Of a stretch of 64,000 bases of DNA, positions 1 through 8,264 are shown piece by piece (position 1 is the first letter of the stretch; each line of letters begins with the position of its first letter). Source of the DNA: Candidatus Aenigmatarchaeota archaeon (lineage in GTDB: Archaea > Aenigmatarchaeota > Aenigmatarchaeia > GW2011-AR5); NCBI GenBank assembly GCA_016198685.1, contig JACQID010000008.1:62001-126000 (forward strand), read 5' to 3'. The notes below the pieces were generated by a model that worked only from the letters and a program-made list of their open reading frames with translations, was not told the origin of the DNA and ran no database searches. The position numbers and the translations under genes are program-made.

Positions 1-1
1 C

Positions 2-481
2 TTTCCGGGGTTTGCGGGATCTACAGGGGTTGCAATGGATTCTATTGATGAAGCCGCAGCACGGAAATACGCGTCACTCTTTCTTGCAACTTCTGACTGT
101 AGAAGAGATACAGAAGCTTATATCAGAAATCTTGCCGAGAAAGTCATGCCAACTACATCTACTATAGTTAATCCGATGCTGGCAGCCCGATTGCTCGCGC
201 ATGCAGGCTCATTGGAGAAGCTCTCGAGAATGGCTGCATCCAGCATCCAATTGCTTGGCGCGGAAAAAGCTTTGTTCAGGCATATCAAGAATCAGGGCAA
301 ATCGCCAAAGTACGGCATAATATTCATGGATCCAAGGATACAATCCGCCCCGCCGGAAACAAAGGGCAAAGTCGCGCGCGCGATAGCCGCCAAAATAATG
401 GTGGCTGTAAAAATAGACTTCTTTTCGCGCAGAAAAGATGAGACTTTAGCAAAACAACTGGAAAAGGAGCTGGCAGCATGA
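2..481 (+). CDS. nop5: Nop5/Nop56-58 family protein of box C/D RNP (3' part, start outside window)
   Basis: The frame is open to the left window edge, so only the C-terminal part is present. The track start at 35 is an internal Met. The Nop domain is recognisable by NPMLAARLLAHAGSLEKL, the GAEKALFRH block and the conserved stretch ending PPETKGKVARAIAAK. In the family, Nop5 bridges L7Ae-bound C/D guide RNA and fibrillarin for rRNA and tRNA 2'-O-methylation. The usual nop5-fibrillarin pairing is present, but a HAD phosphatase gene sits between them. The stop overlaps the next start (ATGA), so translation is probably coupled. Identification is firm; the N-terminus cannot be judged. Confidence 0.93.
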   Translation, partial: FPGFAGSTGVAMDSIDEAAARKYASLFLATSDCRRDTEAYIRNLAEKVMPTTSTIVNPMLAARLLAHAGSLEKLSRMAASSIQLLGAEKALFRHIKNQGKSPKYGIIFMDPRIQSAPPETKGKVARAIAAKIMVAVKIDFFSRRKDETLAKQLEKELAA

Positions 482-1173
482 AAGCTGCATTTTTTGACAT
501 GGACGGCGTTTTGAGCCGCGGGCATTACATGTTCAAGATATGGAGATATTTCTATGGCCAGGGTTATATGTCGCGGGAGAACCTCAAATCATTACTTTCT
601 GTTGTCAATTCGTACCTCTTGAGAAAGATAGATTATCGTGAGTTTACGAAGAAAACAATAGAAATAGCGGCATTATGCGTAGCCGGTTGCGAAAGGCAGT
701 TAATACAAAATTCAATCGATGATTTTTTGCGGAAGAAAGGTCTGTCTCTGTTCCCATACAGCGTAGATCTGATACGCTTGTTTAAGAATAACGGTTACAG
801 AACGATTATAATATCAGGTTCTACAATCGAGCTCCTGCAAGCATACAACAGGCACATAGGCGCTGATGAAATCCACGGCACGATATTTGAAACTATGGAC
901 GGAATATTCACGGGCAAGGTTGACATGAATATGTCATTGAAGGAATCGAAGCAGAGTGCCATGGATTCTTTGAAAGGCATAGACATGGAGAAATCTTTCG
1001 GCTTTGGCGACACTGACCAGGACATAGCCATGCTTGAAAAAGTCGGGCATCCTGTGGCTCTTAATCCGACAAAACCGCTCAAGAAGATCGCTACTGCCCG
1101 CGATTGGACAATTCTCACAAAGAAGGACGATGTAGTGACGCAAGTCGCGCAGATGATGGAGGGGCATTTATGA
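478..1173 (+). CDS. HAD superfamily phosphatase (HAD-IB, SerB-like)
   Basis: This 231-residue protein has the HAD motif I DMDGV near residues 7-11, with the nucleophile Asp inside FFDMDGVL. Motif II is the IIISGST block, and motif IV is GFGDTDQDIAML, where acidic residues bind Mg2+. The helical segment between motifs I and II fits the C1 cap of subclass IB, which includes phosphoserine phosphatases. The substrate cannot be read from sequence. ATGA overlaps on both sides lock it between nop5 and fibrillarin, so it is co-transcribed with box C/D RNP genes. A nucleotide or housekeeping phosphatase role is as likely as serine biosynthesis. Confidence 0.85.
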   Translation: MKAAFFDMDGVLSRGHYMFKIWRYFYGQGYMSRENLKSLLSVVNSYLLRKIDYREFTKKTIEIAALCVAGCERQLIQNSIDDFLRKKGLSLFPYSVDLIRLFKNNGYRTIIISGSTIELLQAYNRHIGADEIHGTIFETMDGIFTGKVDMNMSLKESKQSAMDSLKGIDMEKSFGFGDTDQDIAMLEKVGHPVALNPTKPLKKIATARDWTILTKKDDVVTQVAQMMEGHL

Positions 1174-1820
1174 ACGAAATATTCCCAGGGGTCTTCCGCG
1201 ACGGAAAGAAGCTATACACGATTAATTTTGCTCCCGGCAGGAAAGTTTACGGCGAAAAATTGATAAAAAAAGACGTTGAGTTCAGGGAATGGACACCTGA
1301 AAGAAGCAAGCTCGGCGCTGCAATAGCAAACCGCATGAAAGTCATGCCAATAGGCATTCAGAGCTCAGTTTTATATCTGGGGGCGTCAACAGGCACGACC
1401 GTTTCTCATGTCAGCGACATAGCACGCAACGGCATTGTGTATGCTCTTGAATTTGCCGAGCGCGTCTTCAGACCCCTTCTGGAATTGCAGAAGTTCAGGA
1501 AGAATATCGCGCCTATTCTTGCTGATGCACGAAAGCCAGAAACATACTCTTGGATCGAGACATGCGATGTCGTCTTCGCAGACGTGGCACAGCCTGACGA
1601 AACGGAAATCGCGATAAGGAACGCAAAAATATTTCTCAAGAAGGGCGGCTATGTGATGGTTTCAATCAAATCGCAAAGCATAGACGTGACAAAGAACCCA
1701 AAGGATGTTTACCGGGAGGAGGCCTCAAAGCTTGAAAAAGCGGGCTTCTCTGTCGAAGAAACTGTCAATTTGGAACCGTACGAAGACAAACACGCGCTTA
1801 TCGTAGCGAAGTATCTCTGA
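1170..1820 (+). CDS. flpA: Fibrillarin-like rRNA/tRNA 2'-O-methyltransferase
   Basis: From the ATG at 1170 the protein has 216 residues, close to the usual archaeal fibrillarin length. The track start at 1104 would add 22 residues inside the upstream gene and is less likely, because ATG 1170 overlaps the previous stop as ATGA. The SAM-binding motif I is VLYLGASTGTTVSHVSDI. Motif II/III elements include ALEFAERVFRPL and the catalytic-loop region DVVFADVAQPDE, and the conserved Lys lies in VSIKSQSID. The enzyme acts with Nop5, L7Ae and C/D guide RNA. It is the last gene of the nop5 operon; a convergent DHH gene follows. Confidence 0.95.
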   Translation: MNEIFPGVFRDGKKLYTINFAPGRKVYGEKLIKKDVEFREWTPERSKLGAAIANRMKVMPIGIQSSVLYLGASTGTTVSHVSDIARNGIVYALEFAERVFRPLLELQKFRKNIAPILADARKPETYSWIETCDVVFADVAQPDETEIAIRNAKIFLKKGGYVMVSIKSQSIDVTKNPKDVYREEASKLEKAGFSVEETVNLEPYEDKHALIVAKYL

Positions 1821-1857
1821 CTGAGAACAAGCAATGGCATGAAAGATACGTATGCGA

Positions 1858-2949
1858 TTATTTCTTCATCGCAGCAATGAGGCGTTCCTTGAATTCGTTC
1901 CATTCTTTCTCTGCAACAGTAGCGCCGGCCGCCGCAGGATGGCCTCCTGCCGAAGCTTTGAGACCGCGGGCCGCCTTCTTCATGGTAGATGCGACATCAA
2001 ATTTCTTGCCCTGATTTCTTGCAGATGCATGAACTTTGCCTCCCGATATCTGGTATATGACAAGCATTTTGTCCATGAATTTCTCGCTAAGGCGCGTAGA
2101 TAGCGGAGAGCAGAGATTGAATCTTGTTTTGAGATTGTAAAGTATGAGATTGCCATGTGTTTCCGCATTCCTGCCGAAATCCTGTTCTATGGACATGATT
2201 TCGTTCTCTATGGTCCTGTAAGATTCCTGCATCTTCTCGCTTCCGGGTGTCTCCTTGAAGTTTTCCAAAATTTCTGCTTTTTCCATTATGCTTACCATCT
2301 CTTCGCAGGAAAGGGCATTTGTCGCCCTTGTTGAGGCTATCATGTCGGCTATTCTGCCAAGGAAAGATTCGTAAAGAGGTTTCTTGCCGGTGATATCCGG
2401 ATACGCCTTCCTCACTTCCTCGACTACGTCCTGGCTGTAATCAAGATTATAATCGCCTATCATGCCGACGGCAGCTATCCAGAGATGTTTGGTCATGTCT
2501 TTGATTTCGGAAGTCATCTTGTAGGCTATGTAAGTAGTGGACTGGTATATGTCTTTGCCCTCAAATCTGGGGTTATAATGCACAACTCCAGGCGTATTCA
2601 GGTCACTGTGCACGCTGTGATGGTCGACTATCAGTATATCCGAGATTCCCGTCAGTTTCTTTATCACAGTCTCCTGCTGATCCATGGCTAAATCCAGGAA
2701 TATCAGCTTGGTCGGTATAGTTGTCTGTATTTTCCTGATTAGATTTTTCTCTGTAGGCATGGGTTGGGATATAATGTAGGGCTTAACACCCTTTTCTTTC
2801 AGCACCATGTCAATAAGCGCACAGGAAGATATGCCATCGGCGTCATTATTGAATATAATGACTACGCTATCGGTCTTTTTCACGTCCTTAAGGAATTTGA
2901 CTGCGTTCGAAAAATAACGGGCCATGAATTTATCTGAGAATAAATACAT
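1858..2949 (-). CDS. DHH-family phosphoesterase (archaeal RecJ-like nuclease)
   Basis: This 363-residue protein has DHH superfamily metal-binding motifs: NNDADGISS near residues 34-42, LDLA near 85-88, and VDHHSVHSD near 109-115. The C-terminal DHHA1-type RNA/DNA-binding motif is ASAGGHPAAAGATV. Archaeal relatives include the GINS-associated nuclease and RecJ-like exonucleases that degrade single-stranded DNA or RNA; which activity applies is not visible. A TTTAAAT element overlaps the first Met, so a leaderless start at the second Met (2925, MARYFSN) is a good alternative. It lies downstream of speD-like on the same strand and converges on fibrillarin. Confidence 0.9.
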   Translation of the reverse strand: MYLFSDKFMARYFSNAVKFLKDVKKTDSVVIIFNNDADGISSCALIDMVLKEKGVKPYIISQPMPTEKNLIRKIQTTIPTKLIFLDLAMDQQETVIKKLTGISDILIVDHHSVHSDLNTPGVVHYNPRFEGKDIYQSTTYIAYKMTSEIKDMTKHLWIAAVGMIGDYNLDYSQDVVEEVRKAYPDITGKKPLYESFLGRIADMIASTRATNALSCEEMVSIMEKAEILENFKETPGSEKMQESYRTIENEIMSIEQDFGRNAETHGNLILYNLKTRFNLCSPLSTRLSEKFMDKMLVIYQISGGKVHASARNQGKKFDVASTMKKAARGLKASAGGHPAAAGATVAEKEWNEFKERLIAAMKK

Positions 2950-2965
2950 TTAAACAGGTTCCGCA

Positions 2966-2983
2966 TGTCACTGGCAAGTGACA
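2966..2983. promoter_or_regulatory. Inverted repeat upstream of the DHH gene
   Basis: TGTCACT-GGCA-AGTGACA is a perfect 7-bp inverted repeat with a 4-nt spacer. It lies between the speD-like stop and the DHH start, just upstream of the TTTAAA element. It could be an operator or a short hairpin that ends transcription of the upstream gene. No T-tract follows it on the minus strand. Confidence 0.4.
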
Positions 2984-3014
2984 AACCTAAAAACTTTAAA
3001 TATGCACATATAGG

Positions 3015-3398
3015 TTATTTTTCCCACGGATATTTGATTTCAAGTGTTTCGACACTTTCCTTGCCTACTCCCAGCGTTTCATGCAGATATTCCCTGACTT
3101 TCTCGAAATCGAAAGGCCTGCAGGAAAAAACATCTATGTAAGCCTCGCCCCTGTCTGCAAAGGTGTGTATGGAGATATGGGAAAAGCTGATTATTTCTAT
3201 TCCGGTTATGCCGGCGTTGTCCGGATTGTGATCGCGCAGTATATTCGGACCGGAGAGAACCTTCATGCCTATTAGCTTCGGTATTTCCATTAAGAGCTGA
3301 AATACAAAATCTTCGCGGTCTATTCTTTTGTCGCATCCTGCGGCATCAAAAATTATATGATACGTTTTCATGAGGTTTCTGGCGGCTTCAGTTTCCAT
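3015..3398 (-). CDS. SpeD-like pyruvoyl-dependent decarboxylase (AdoMetDC family)
   Basis: The protein has 127 residues, the short prokaryotic class 1B SpeD length. The self-cleavage region is SFSHISIHTF, so the pyruvoyl Ser would be near residue 73, with the conserved His near 78 and the proton-donor Cys in DVFSC near 93. The residue before the cleavage Ser is Phe, where well-studied prokaryotic SpeD proteins have Glu or Lys. SpeD homologues in archaea and bacteria include neofunctionalised arginine and ornithine decarboxylases, so S-adenosylmethionine as substrate is not assured. No spermidine synthase is nearby. It starts 4 bases after the ileS stop and is probably co-transcribed with it. 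Confidence 0.85.
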   Translation of the reverse strand: METEAARNLMKTYHIIFDAAGCDKRIDREDFVFQLLMEIPKLIGMKVLSGPNILRDHNPDNAGITGIEIISFSHISIHTFADRGEAYIDVFSCRPFDFEKVREYLHETLGVGKESVETLEIKYPWEK

Positions 3399-3402
3399 AA
3401 AC

Positions 3403-6204
3403 TCACGCTTTCTTTATGTGTATCAGCAGTTTTTCCCCTTCAAAATCAACTTCGTCCCCTTCTTCAGTCGAGTAGTTTATTTTCTTCGCGCCTACCTGTC
3501 TTTTCAGCTGATCTTCGAACGCCTTGAGCGCCGATCGGGACACGGAAAGAATTATATGATCTTCGACCTTCATGCCCAAATTCTTGCGCATTTGTTGTAT
3601 CTTTCTCACAACCTCGCGGTAAAGCGCTTCGGCTTTCAGTTCTTCGGTAAGATTAACGTCAAGGCTTACGAATCCCTCTCCTAGCGGCTTCTTTGCGTAT
3701 CCTTCAGCCGTCTTTGTTACGGCCTTGACATTGCTCATGCCTTCTATGACAGGATAGATGTCTTTTGAGATTTCTATATTCTCCAGTGCCAGCGCTGCAA
3801 GCGGCCATCTGAGTTTGATTTTGTTTTCTTGGCGTATGAAGCTTGCCGTTTCCACTATGCCTTTCGCGATTTGCATGTCGAGTTCAAGTTTCTCATCTAT
3901 CAGCTTTTCATCCGCTTCAGGCATGTCCTCATGATGGACGGACTCCTTGGCCGAGCCTAGCGGCTTCAGGACGTCCTGATATGCCTTCTCTGCAATGAAC
4001 GGGCAGACAGGCGCAAGCAATATCGCGCTCTTTCTTGCAACTTCATATAGCGCATAAAATGCCTCTTTCTTGTCGCTGCCTTCATATGCAGGCCATGTCC
4101 TTTCACGGACCAATTTTATGTACCATCTTGAAAAATCGTTAAGCAGGAAATCGTGCAGGGACTCTATCGCCTTGTGCCCTTCGTATGCCGAGAACGCGCG
4201 GTTGTATTCCCTGATTATTGTATTGAGACGCGATATTATCCACCTGTCTTCTGCTTTCTTCAGGGTCACGTGGTTAGCATCCGGCACATATGTCTTGAGG
4301 AAATTAAACGTGTTCTCTATGACTATGAAGGATTTGGCTATCTCATCAACATCAAGCCATTTGAAGTAGAAGTCATCCCAAGGCGGTGAATGGAGAAGGT
4401 AATAGCGCAGAACGTCCCTGCCGTGCTTTTTGACAACGTCAAACGGATCAACAACATTTCCCTTGCTTTTCGACATCTTTATCCCGTGCGCATCAAGAAC
4501 GAAACCGTGGAAAAGTATGTTGTTGAACGGTCTTTGGTTAAATGTGATTACTGACGTAATGAGCTGCGAGTTCCACCATCCGCGTATCTGGTCCGGCCCT
4601 TCGGTCTGGAAGTCGCATGGCCACCAGTTCTTGAATTCTTCCTTGTTTTTCGGATAGCCCAGAGATGCCCATGCTGCAAGCCCAGAATCGAACCATACAT
4701 CCAAGACATCGGGTATCCTTTTCATTTTCTTGCCGCATTTGCAGGGAAGAAGGATTTCATCAACATAGGGCCTGTGCAGGTCTTGTATTTTCACAGGCAG
4801 TTCGTCAGCCGAGCCCACGACCTTTGTTTCGCCGCATTCGCACGTCCATATCGGGAGCGGTATGCCCCAGTAGCGCTGCCTGGAAATGGGCCAATCGCTC
4901 AGGCTTTCCAGCCAGTTGGCGAAGCGCTTCTTGGCCCACGCCGGCTGCCAATTGACCTGCTCATTTTCTTCCATCAATTTCTTCCTTATTTCTGTGACAC
5001 GGAAGAACCATTGTTTCACCGCCATCTCCAAAAGCGGCGAAGAGCATCTCCAACATTTTGGATAGTCGTGAGTATAACTCTCTTCTTTGAGAAGTGCGCC
5101 TTTCTTGCTCAGATCTTCTATTATTGTCTTGTTTGCTTTCTTGACAAAAAGCCCTTTATAGTCGCCTGCCTCCTCGTTGTATGTTCCATCCATATTTACA
5201 GGAGATATTATAGGCAAGCCCGCCTCTTTTCCCGCCTTGTAGTCCTCTTCTCCGTGGCCAGGTGCCGTGTGAACAAGGCCGGTTCCATCTTCCATGGTGA
5301 CGTAATGCGATGAAAGTATAACCCTTCCCTGTATTTTCTGCTGGGCCGTGACTTTATCTTTTAACGGATGCTCGTACTGCACGCCTTCAAGTTTCTTGCC
5401 TTTGAACGTTTCCAGTATCTTGAAGTCGGCTATGCCGGCCTTTTCCATGACCTTGCTTACCAGAGGCTTCGCTATTATGAGAATATCCTTGCCAGCCTGT
5501 ACGCGGGCGTATTCTTCTTCAGGATGAACCATCACGCCTGCATTGGCCGGCAACGTCCATGGTGTTGTAGTCCATATGACCAGATATTCGGCCTTGCCAT
5601 TTACTTTGAATTTCACGTAGACTGAAGGGTCGGTCGCCTTCATGTATTCTATTTCATTATAGGCAACTGCCGTCTGGCAGTGCGGGCAGACGTGGACGGG
5701 ATAGAATCCCTGATAAAGCAGTCCCTTTTCAAAGCCGGTCTTGAAAGTTGCCCAGCCTCCTTCTATGTACTCTTTATCCAGAGTCAGGTAGGGCTTTGAA
5801 AAATCCATCCATACTCCAAGGTCAATAAATTGTGAATTCATTACGCCAATGTATTTTGTTGCGAACTCGCGGCACTTCTTGATGAATGTCTCAACGCCCA
5901 ATTTCTCTATATCCGGTTTTGAGGTCAAGCCAAGCTCTTTCTCTACTTTGTTTTCTATGGGCATTCCATGCGTGTCGTAGCCTGGCTGGTCGCGGACATT
6001 GAAGCCGCGCATGCGAAAGTAGCGTATGTAAGCGTCCTTAAGGACCTTGTTCCATGCCGTGCCCATGTGTATCGCGCCTGTGGCATAGGGAGGCCCGTCA
6101 AGAAAATAGAATTTCTTGCCTTTGCTTCGCAAAGCCTTGGCCTTCTGATAGCTAGCGTTCTTGTTCCAGAACTCCTGTATTTCCTGTTCTTTCTGCGGGT
6201 TCAT
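3403..6204 (-). CDS. ileS: Isoleucyl-tRNA synthetase
   Basis: Class I synthetase with a PPYATGAIHMGTAW HIGH-type motif in the N-terminal Rossmann fold and KMSKSKGNVVDP near the middle. An editing (CP1) domain lies between them, and the anticodon-binding region makes up the C-terminal third. The GYDTHGMPIENKVEKELG block is characteristic of IleRS. The track ORF begins at 6243, but a TTTAAATTTTC element covers that start, and Met 14 (6204, MNPQKEQEIQEFW) lies about 25 bases downstream, as expected for a leaderless message. From there the protein has 933 residues, normal for the family. It heads the ileS, speD-like, DHH minus-strand run. Confidence 0.97.
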   Translation of the reverse strand: MNPQKEQEIQEFWNKNASYQKAKALRSKGKKFYFLDGPPYATGAIHMGTAWNKVLKDAYIRYFRMRGFNVRDQPGYDTHGMPIENKVEKELGLTSKPDIEKLGVETFIKKCREFATKYIGVMNSQFIDLGVWMDFSKPYLTLDKEYIEGGWATFKTGFEKGLLYQGFYPVHVCPHCQTAVAYNEIEYMKATDPSVYVKFKVNGKAEYLVIWTTTPWTLPANAGVMVHPEEEYARVQAGKDILIIAKPLVSKVMEKAGIADFKILETFKGKKLEGVQYEHPLKDKVTAQQKIQGRVILSSHYVTMEDGTGLVHTAPGHGEEDYKAGKEAGLPIISPVNMDGTYNEEAGDYKGLFVKKANKTIIEDLSKKGALLKEESYTHDYPKCWRCSSPLLEMAVKQWFFRVTEIRKKLMEENEQVNWQPAWAKKRFANWLESLSDWPISRQRYWGIPLPIWTCECGETKVVGSADELPVKIQDLHRPYVDEILLPCKCGKKMKRIPDVLDVWFDSGLAAWASLGYPKNKEEFKNWWPCDFQTEGPDQIRGWWNSQLITSVITFNQRPFNNILFHGFVLDAHGIKMSKSKGNVVDPFDVVKKHGRDVLRYYLLHSPPWDDFYFKWLDVDEIAKSFIVIENTFNFLKTYVPDANHVTLKKAEDRWIISRLNTIIREYNRAFSAYEGHKAIESLHDFLLNDFSRWYIKLVRERTWPAYEGSDKKEAFYALYEVARKSAILLAPVCPFIAEKAYQDVLKPLGSAKESVHHEDMPEADEKLIDEKLELDMQIAKGIVETASFIRQENKIKLRWPLAALALENIEISKDIYPVIEGMSNVKAVTKTAEGYAKKPLGEGFVSLDVNLTEELKAEALYREVVRKIQQMRKNLGMKVEDHIILSVSRSALKAFEDQLKRQVGAKKINYSTEEGDEVDFEGEKLLIHIKKA

Positions 6205-6255
6205 CTCTGTCACTATTAGCTTATATGGAAAATTTAAAAGCAAAAATCATCTTCA

Positions 6256-6546
6256 TTATCTGATAGAGTTTGGCCGGTTTTCTGGTCTTCGTTTATATGC
6301 CATTTCACGCTCTCGTCGTTCATGGTGATTAGGTCGATCCGCTTCAAGAAGATATGTGCCAGATCTTTGAGGATTATTTTCGACAGGGAAAAAATAGTTA
6401 TTGCATCTCATGAACATATTCCCGCTAGCATCATTATATATGCTAAATCTTCCTAAATAGCCGCTCATATCAAACACTTTCCCGACATTGAGCTTGGAAA
6501 TTTCATTTTGCGGTTGCCGCACATCCCATTTATAGCTATGTACCAT
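6256..6546 (-). CDS. Hypothetical small basic protein
   Basis: The protein has about 96 residues and I recognise no family. A very strong Shine-Dalgarno sequence, AAGGAGGT, lies 7 bases before the ATG at 6546. The track start at 6552 is only 1 base from it, so 6546 is preferred. The middle part alternates aromatic and glycine residues (GYLGRFSIYND), which suggests a small beta fold. The C-terminal 25 residues are rich in Arg and Lys (RREREMAYKRRPENR) and could bind nucleic acid. It stands alone upstream of ileS on the same strand and divergent from the MBF1 gene. The RBS supports a real gene despite the lack of homology I can name. Confidence 0.6.
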   Translation of the reverse strand: MVHSYKWDVRQPQNEISKLNVGKVFDMSGYLGRFSIYNDASGNMFMRCNNYFFPVENNPQRSGTYLLEADRPNHHERREREMAYKRRPENRPNSIR

Positions 6547-6784
6547 ATTCATTACCTCCTTTTTTATTCTGCATTCCCTCCTCTCCGTGTTATGTTCTCA
6601 ATGGCGTTGCAAAAGATTTGTAAAGTTTTTTACGGAGAGAAGAGATCGAAAGGCCTTAAATAATCAGGCCAATAATCGTGATAATCTGGCGTATGCTAAA
6701 CTTGGTATGTACAGAAAGTTTAGCTTCCATAAAAATAGTATTTTTAGAAAAATATATAAAATAAAAATGGGAAACGGTGGGAAA

Positions 6785-7201
6785 ATGCATTGCGAAATTT
6801 GCGGCGGCAAGGCAGTAACTAAAGCGGTGATTGAAGGGGTACCGCTTGATGTATGCGCCAATTGTGTGGGTCACGGGACCGAGATAAAGCAGCTTCAGAT
6901 CAGACAGGCGCCAGAAATATCAGAGAGCACGATAAATCCGGACTTTTCGGCCATGATAAAGCAGGCTCGAGGCAAAGTAGGAATTGAGAGAAAGATGCTC
7001 GCAGAAAAGCTCGCAGTCAAGGAAAGCATACTTGCCCGGATAGAGAACGGCATGCGGCCTGACAACGTGACAGCACGGAAGCTGGAAAAGGCTCTAGGAA
7101 TAAAGTTACTGGGCTTCTCTGCGGATGCTGTTGTGCAAAAGCAGGCGCCGAATGAAATAACTCTTGGGGATGTTGCAATTATAAAGAAGAAGCGGAAATA
7201 A
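6785..7201 (+). CDS. Multiprotein-bridging factor 1 (MBF1) type transcription factor
   Basis: The N-terminal zinc ribbon has CEICGG and CANC. The C-terminal Cro/XRE helix-turn-helix covers IKQARGKVGIERKMLAEKLAVKESILARIENG and continues into the ARKLEKALGIKLL helix. Archaeal MBF1 is a TBP/ribosome-associated factor. The track start at 6587 extends through AT-rich noncoding sequence. ATG 6785 has GGTGGG upstream, and an ATATATAAAAT element lies about 30 bases before it, so this start gives 138 residues, near the family norm. ATG 6767 is the alternative. Confidence 0.92.
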   Translation: MHCEICGGKAVTKAVIEGVPLDVCANCVGHGTEIKQLQIRQAPEISESTINPDFSAMIKQARGKVGIERKMLAEKLAVKESILARIENGMRPDNVTARKLEKALGIKLLGFSADAVVQKQAPNEITLGDVAIIKKKRK

Positions 7202-7251
7202 CCAATCTATTTTAATTTTTCATCTGTAATTATCGCAAGAGTCGATGAGCT

Positions 7252-7818
7252 GTGGTAACTAAATTTGATTATCTTGAAGAAGCCCTGCGCAAAGGGGGAT
7301 TTTTTCCTGAACAGGCTGGGCACAACAGTGGTGCTACTTATAGTGCCAGAATAAAATCTGTCGCGCAAACAATCGGCTTGACAAATGGCGGAATAGATCC
7401 CGGTAATAACAGTTATTGGCATCATCAGGAGGAGCCGGTTATATGGACTCAGTTCAGCAATGAAAACCCTGCTTATAGGAGGGTCCCTAGGTATATCGGG
7501 CGCGATCTTGAATTACCGACTTTTCAAAAGGAGCTTTTAGATAAATTGCGCAAGAATGGATATGAAGTTCAAGTCAATGGAAGGAATTACGGGCCGAATG
7601 CGGACAGTGCGATTATTGCCTATCGGCAAGGCAATTTCGAAGGTATGATAAGGGCCGACGGGCTTGTGGTAATTCCGTTATCTGCGCTGCATCTGCAGAA
7701 ACCAAGAGAAGTTATAGATGAAGTCGTATACACGCTTTTCGGCGACCAAGCGATGAAAAAAACTCGGCAAGATGTCTCTGGCAAGAAAAACGGACGAATG
7801 CATTGGCCGAAAAGATAG
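7252..7818 (+). CDS. Hypothetical protein
   Basis: I do not recognise this 188-residue protein. It would begin with GTG at 7252, the first start codon after an in-frame stop, with an upstream TTTTAATTTTT element. There is no signal peptide or membrane segment. The central part alternates charged and hydrophobic residues as in an alpha/beta domain (EVQVNGRNYGPNADSAIIAYRQ), followed by VIPLSALHLQKP. The C-terminus is basic (KKNGRMHWPKR). It follows MBF1 by 50 bases on the same strand. Codon usage looks like that of neighbouring genes. It belongs to a stretch of unrecognised genes between MBF1 and VapBC. Confidence 0.6.
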   Translation: MVTKFDYLEEALRKGGFFPEQAGHNSGATYSARIKSVAQTIGLTNGGIDPGNNSYWHHQEEPVIWTQFSNENPAYRRVPRYIGRDLELPTFQKELLDKLRKNGYEVQVNGRNYGPNADSAIIAYRQGNFEGMIRADGLVVIPLSALHLQKPREVIDEVVYTLFGDQAMKKTRQDVSGKKNGRMHWPKR

Positions 7819-7999
7819 GGAGAAGACGCTAAGCCTCGAATTCTATTGATATTTGTCATATAATGCCATAGAATTGATGTGGAAATCCGCAGGCTTGGAA
7901 AGAGTGGATTTTTAAATCCTGCTGGGTTAAGTTAAGGTTAGCCATTATGAGCCGATTTAAGGCGCTTCACGTGCCTTTATCCGGCGATGACTTGGTTAT

Positions 8000-8094
8000 G
8001 GCTGTGGTGGTGCAGTGGCAGCATTGGAGCCTGTGGAAAGCGCTTTGGCGCTTACGGAAAGCTCCCGACCCGAGTTCGAATCTCGGCCACGGCC
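8000..8094 (+). tRNA. tRNA-His (GUG) with a canonical 37/38 intron
   Basis: Acceptor strands GCTGTGG and CCACGGC pair fully. An encoded G(-1) at 8000 faces C73 at 8094, the tRNA-His identity pair. The T-arm is CCGAG-TTCGAAT-CTCGG and the anticodon stem is GGAGC/GCTCC. Removing 8037-8059 (23 nt) leaves the loop CTGTGGA with anticodon GTG. The junctions form a bulge-helix-bulge: core CTGT/ACGG, 3-nt bulges GGA and AAA, and intron stem AAGCGC/GCGCTT. CCA is not encoded. Confidence 0.95.
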
Positions 8095-8264
8095 CTTTTC
8101 TTATTTATCTGTTCAGGCATGCATTCCCATAAAAAGATTGGATGCGTAATATTTCTTTATTCTCATAATCCTTGGCGGTATTTTCGTGGCTTCGTAACGC
8201 TGCTTGCCTGATCATCGTCTGTATCGCGTTTCTGTAATATTCATGCGGCGCGGAGGTAAGAAAA

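Noticed and set aside
4774-5313. 179-residue plus-strand ORF
   Set aside because: It lies fully antisense to the ileS coding region and is rich in Cys, Phe and Arg as expected for a reverse-strand shadow.
6587-6784. N-terminal extension of MBF1 in the track ORF
   Set aside because: The stretch is AT-rich, contains the promoter-like ATATATAAAAT and is not seen in the MBF1 family.
7947-8132. Two plus-strand ORFs over tRNA-His
   Set aside because: The sequence is explained by the tRNA and its intron.
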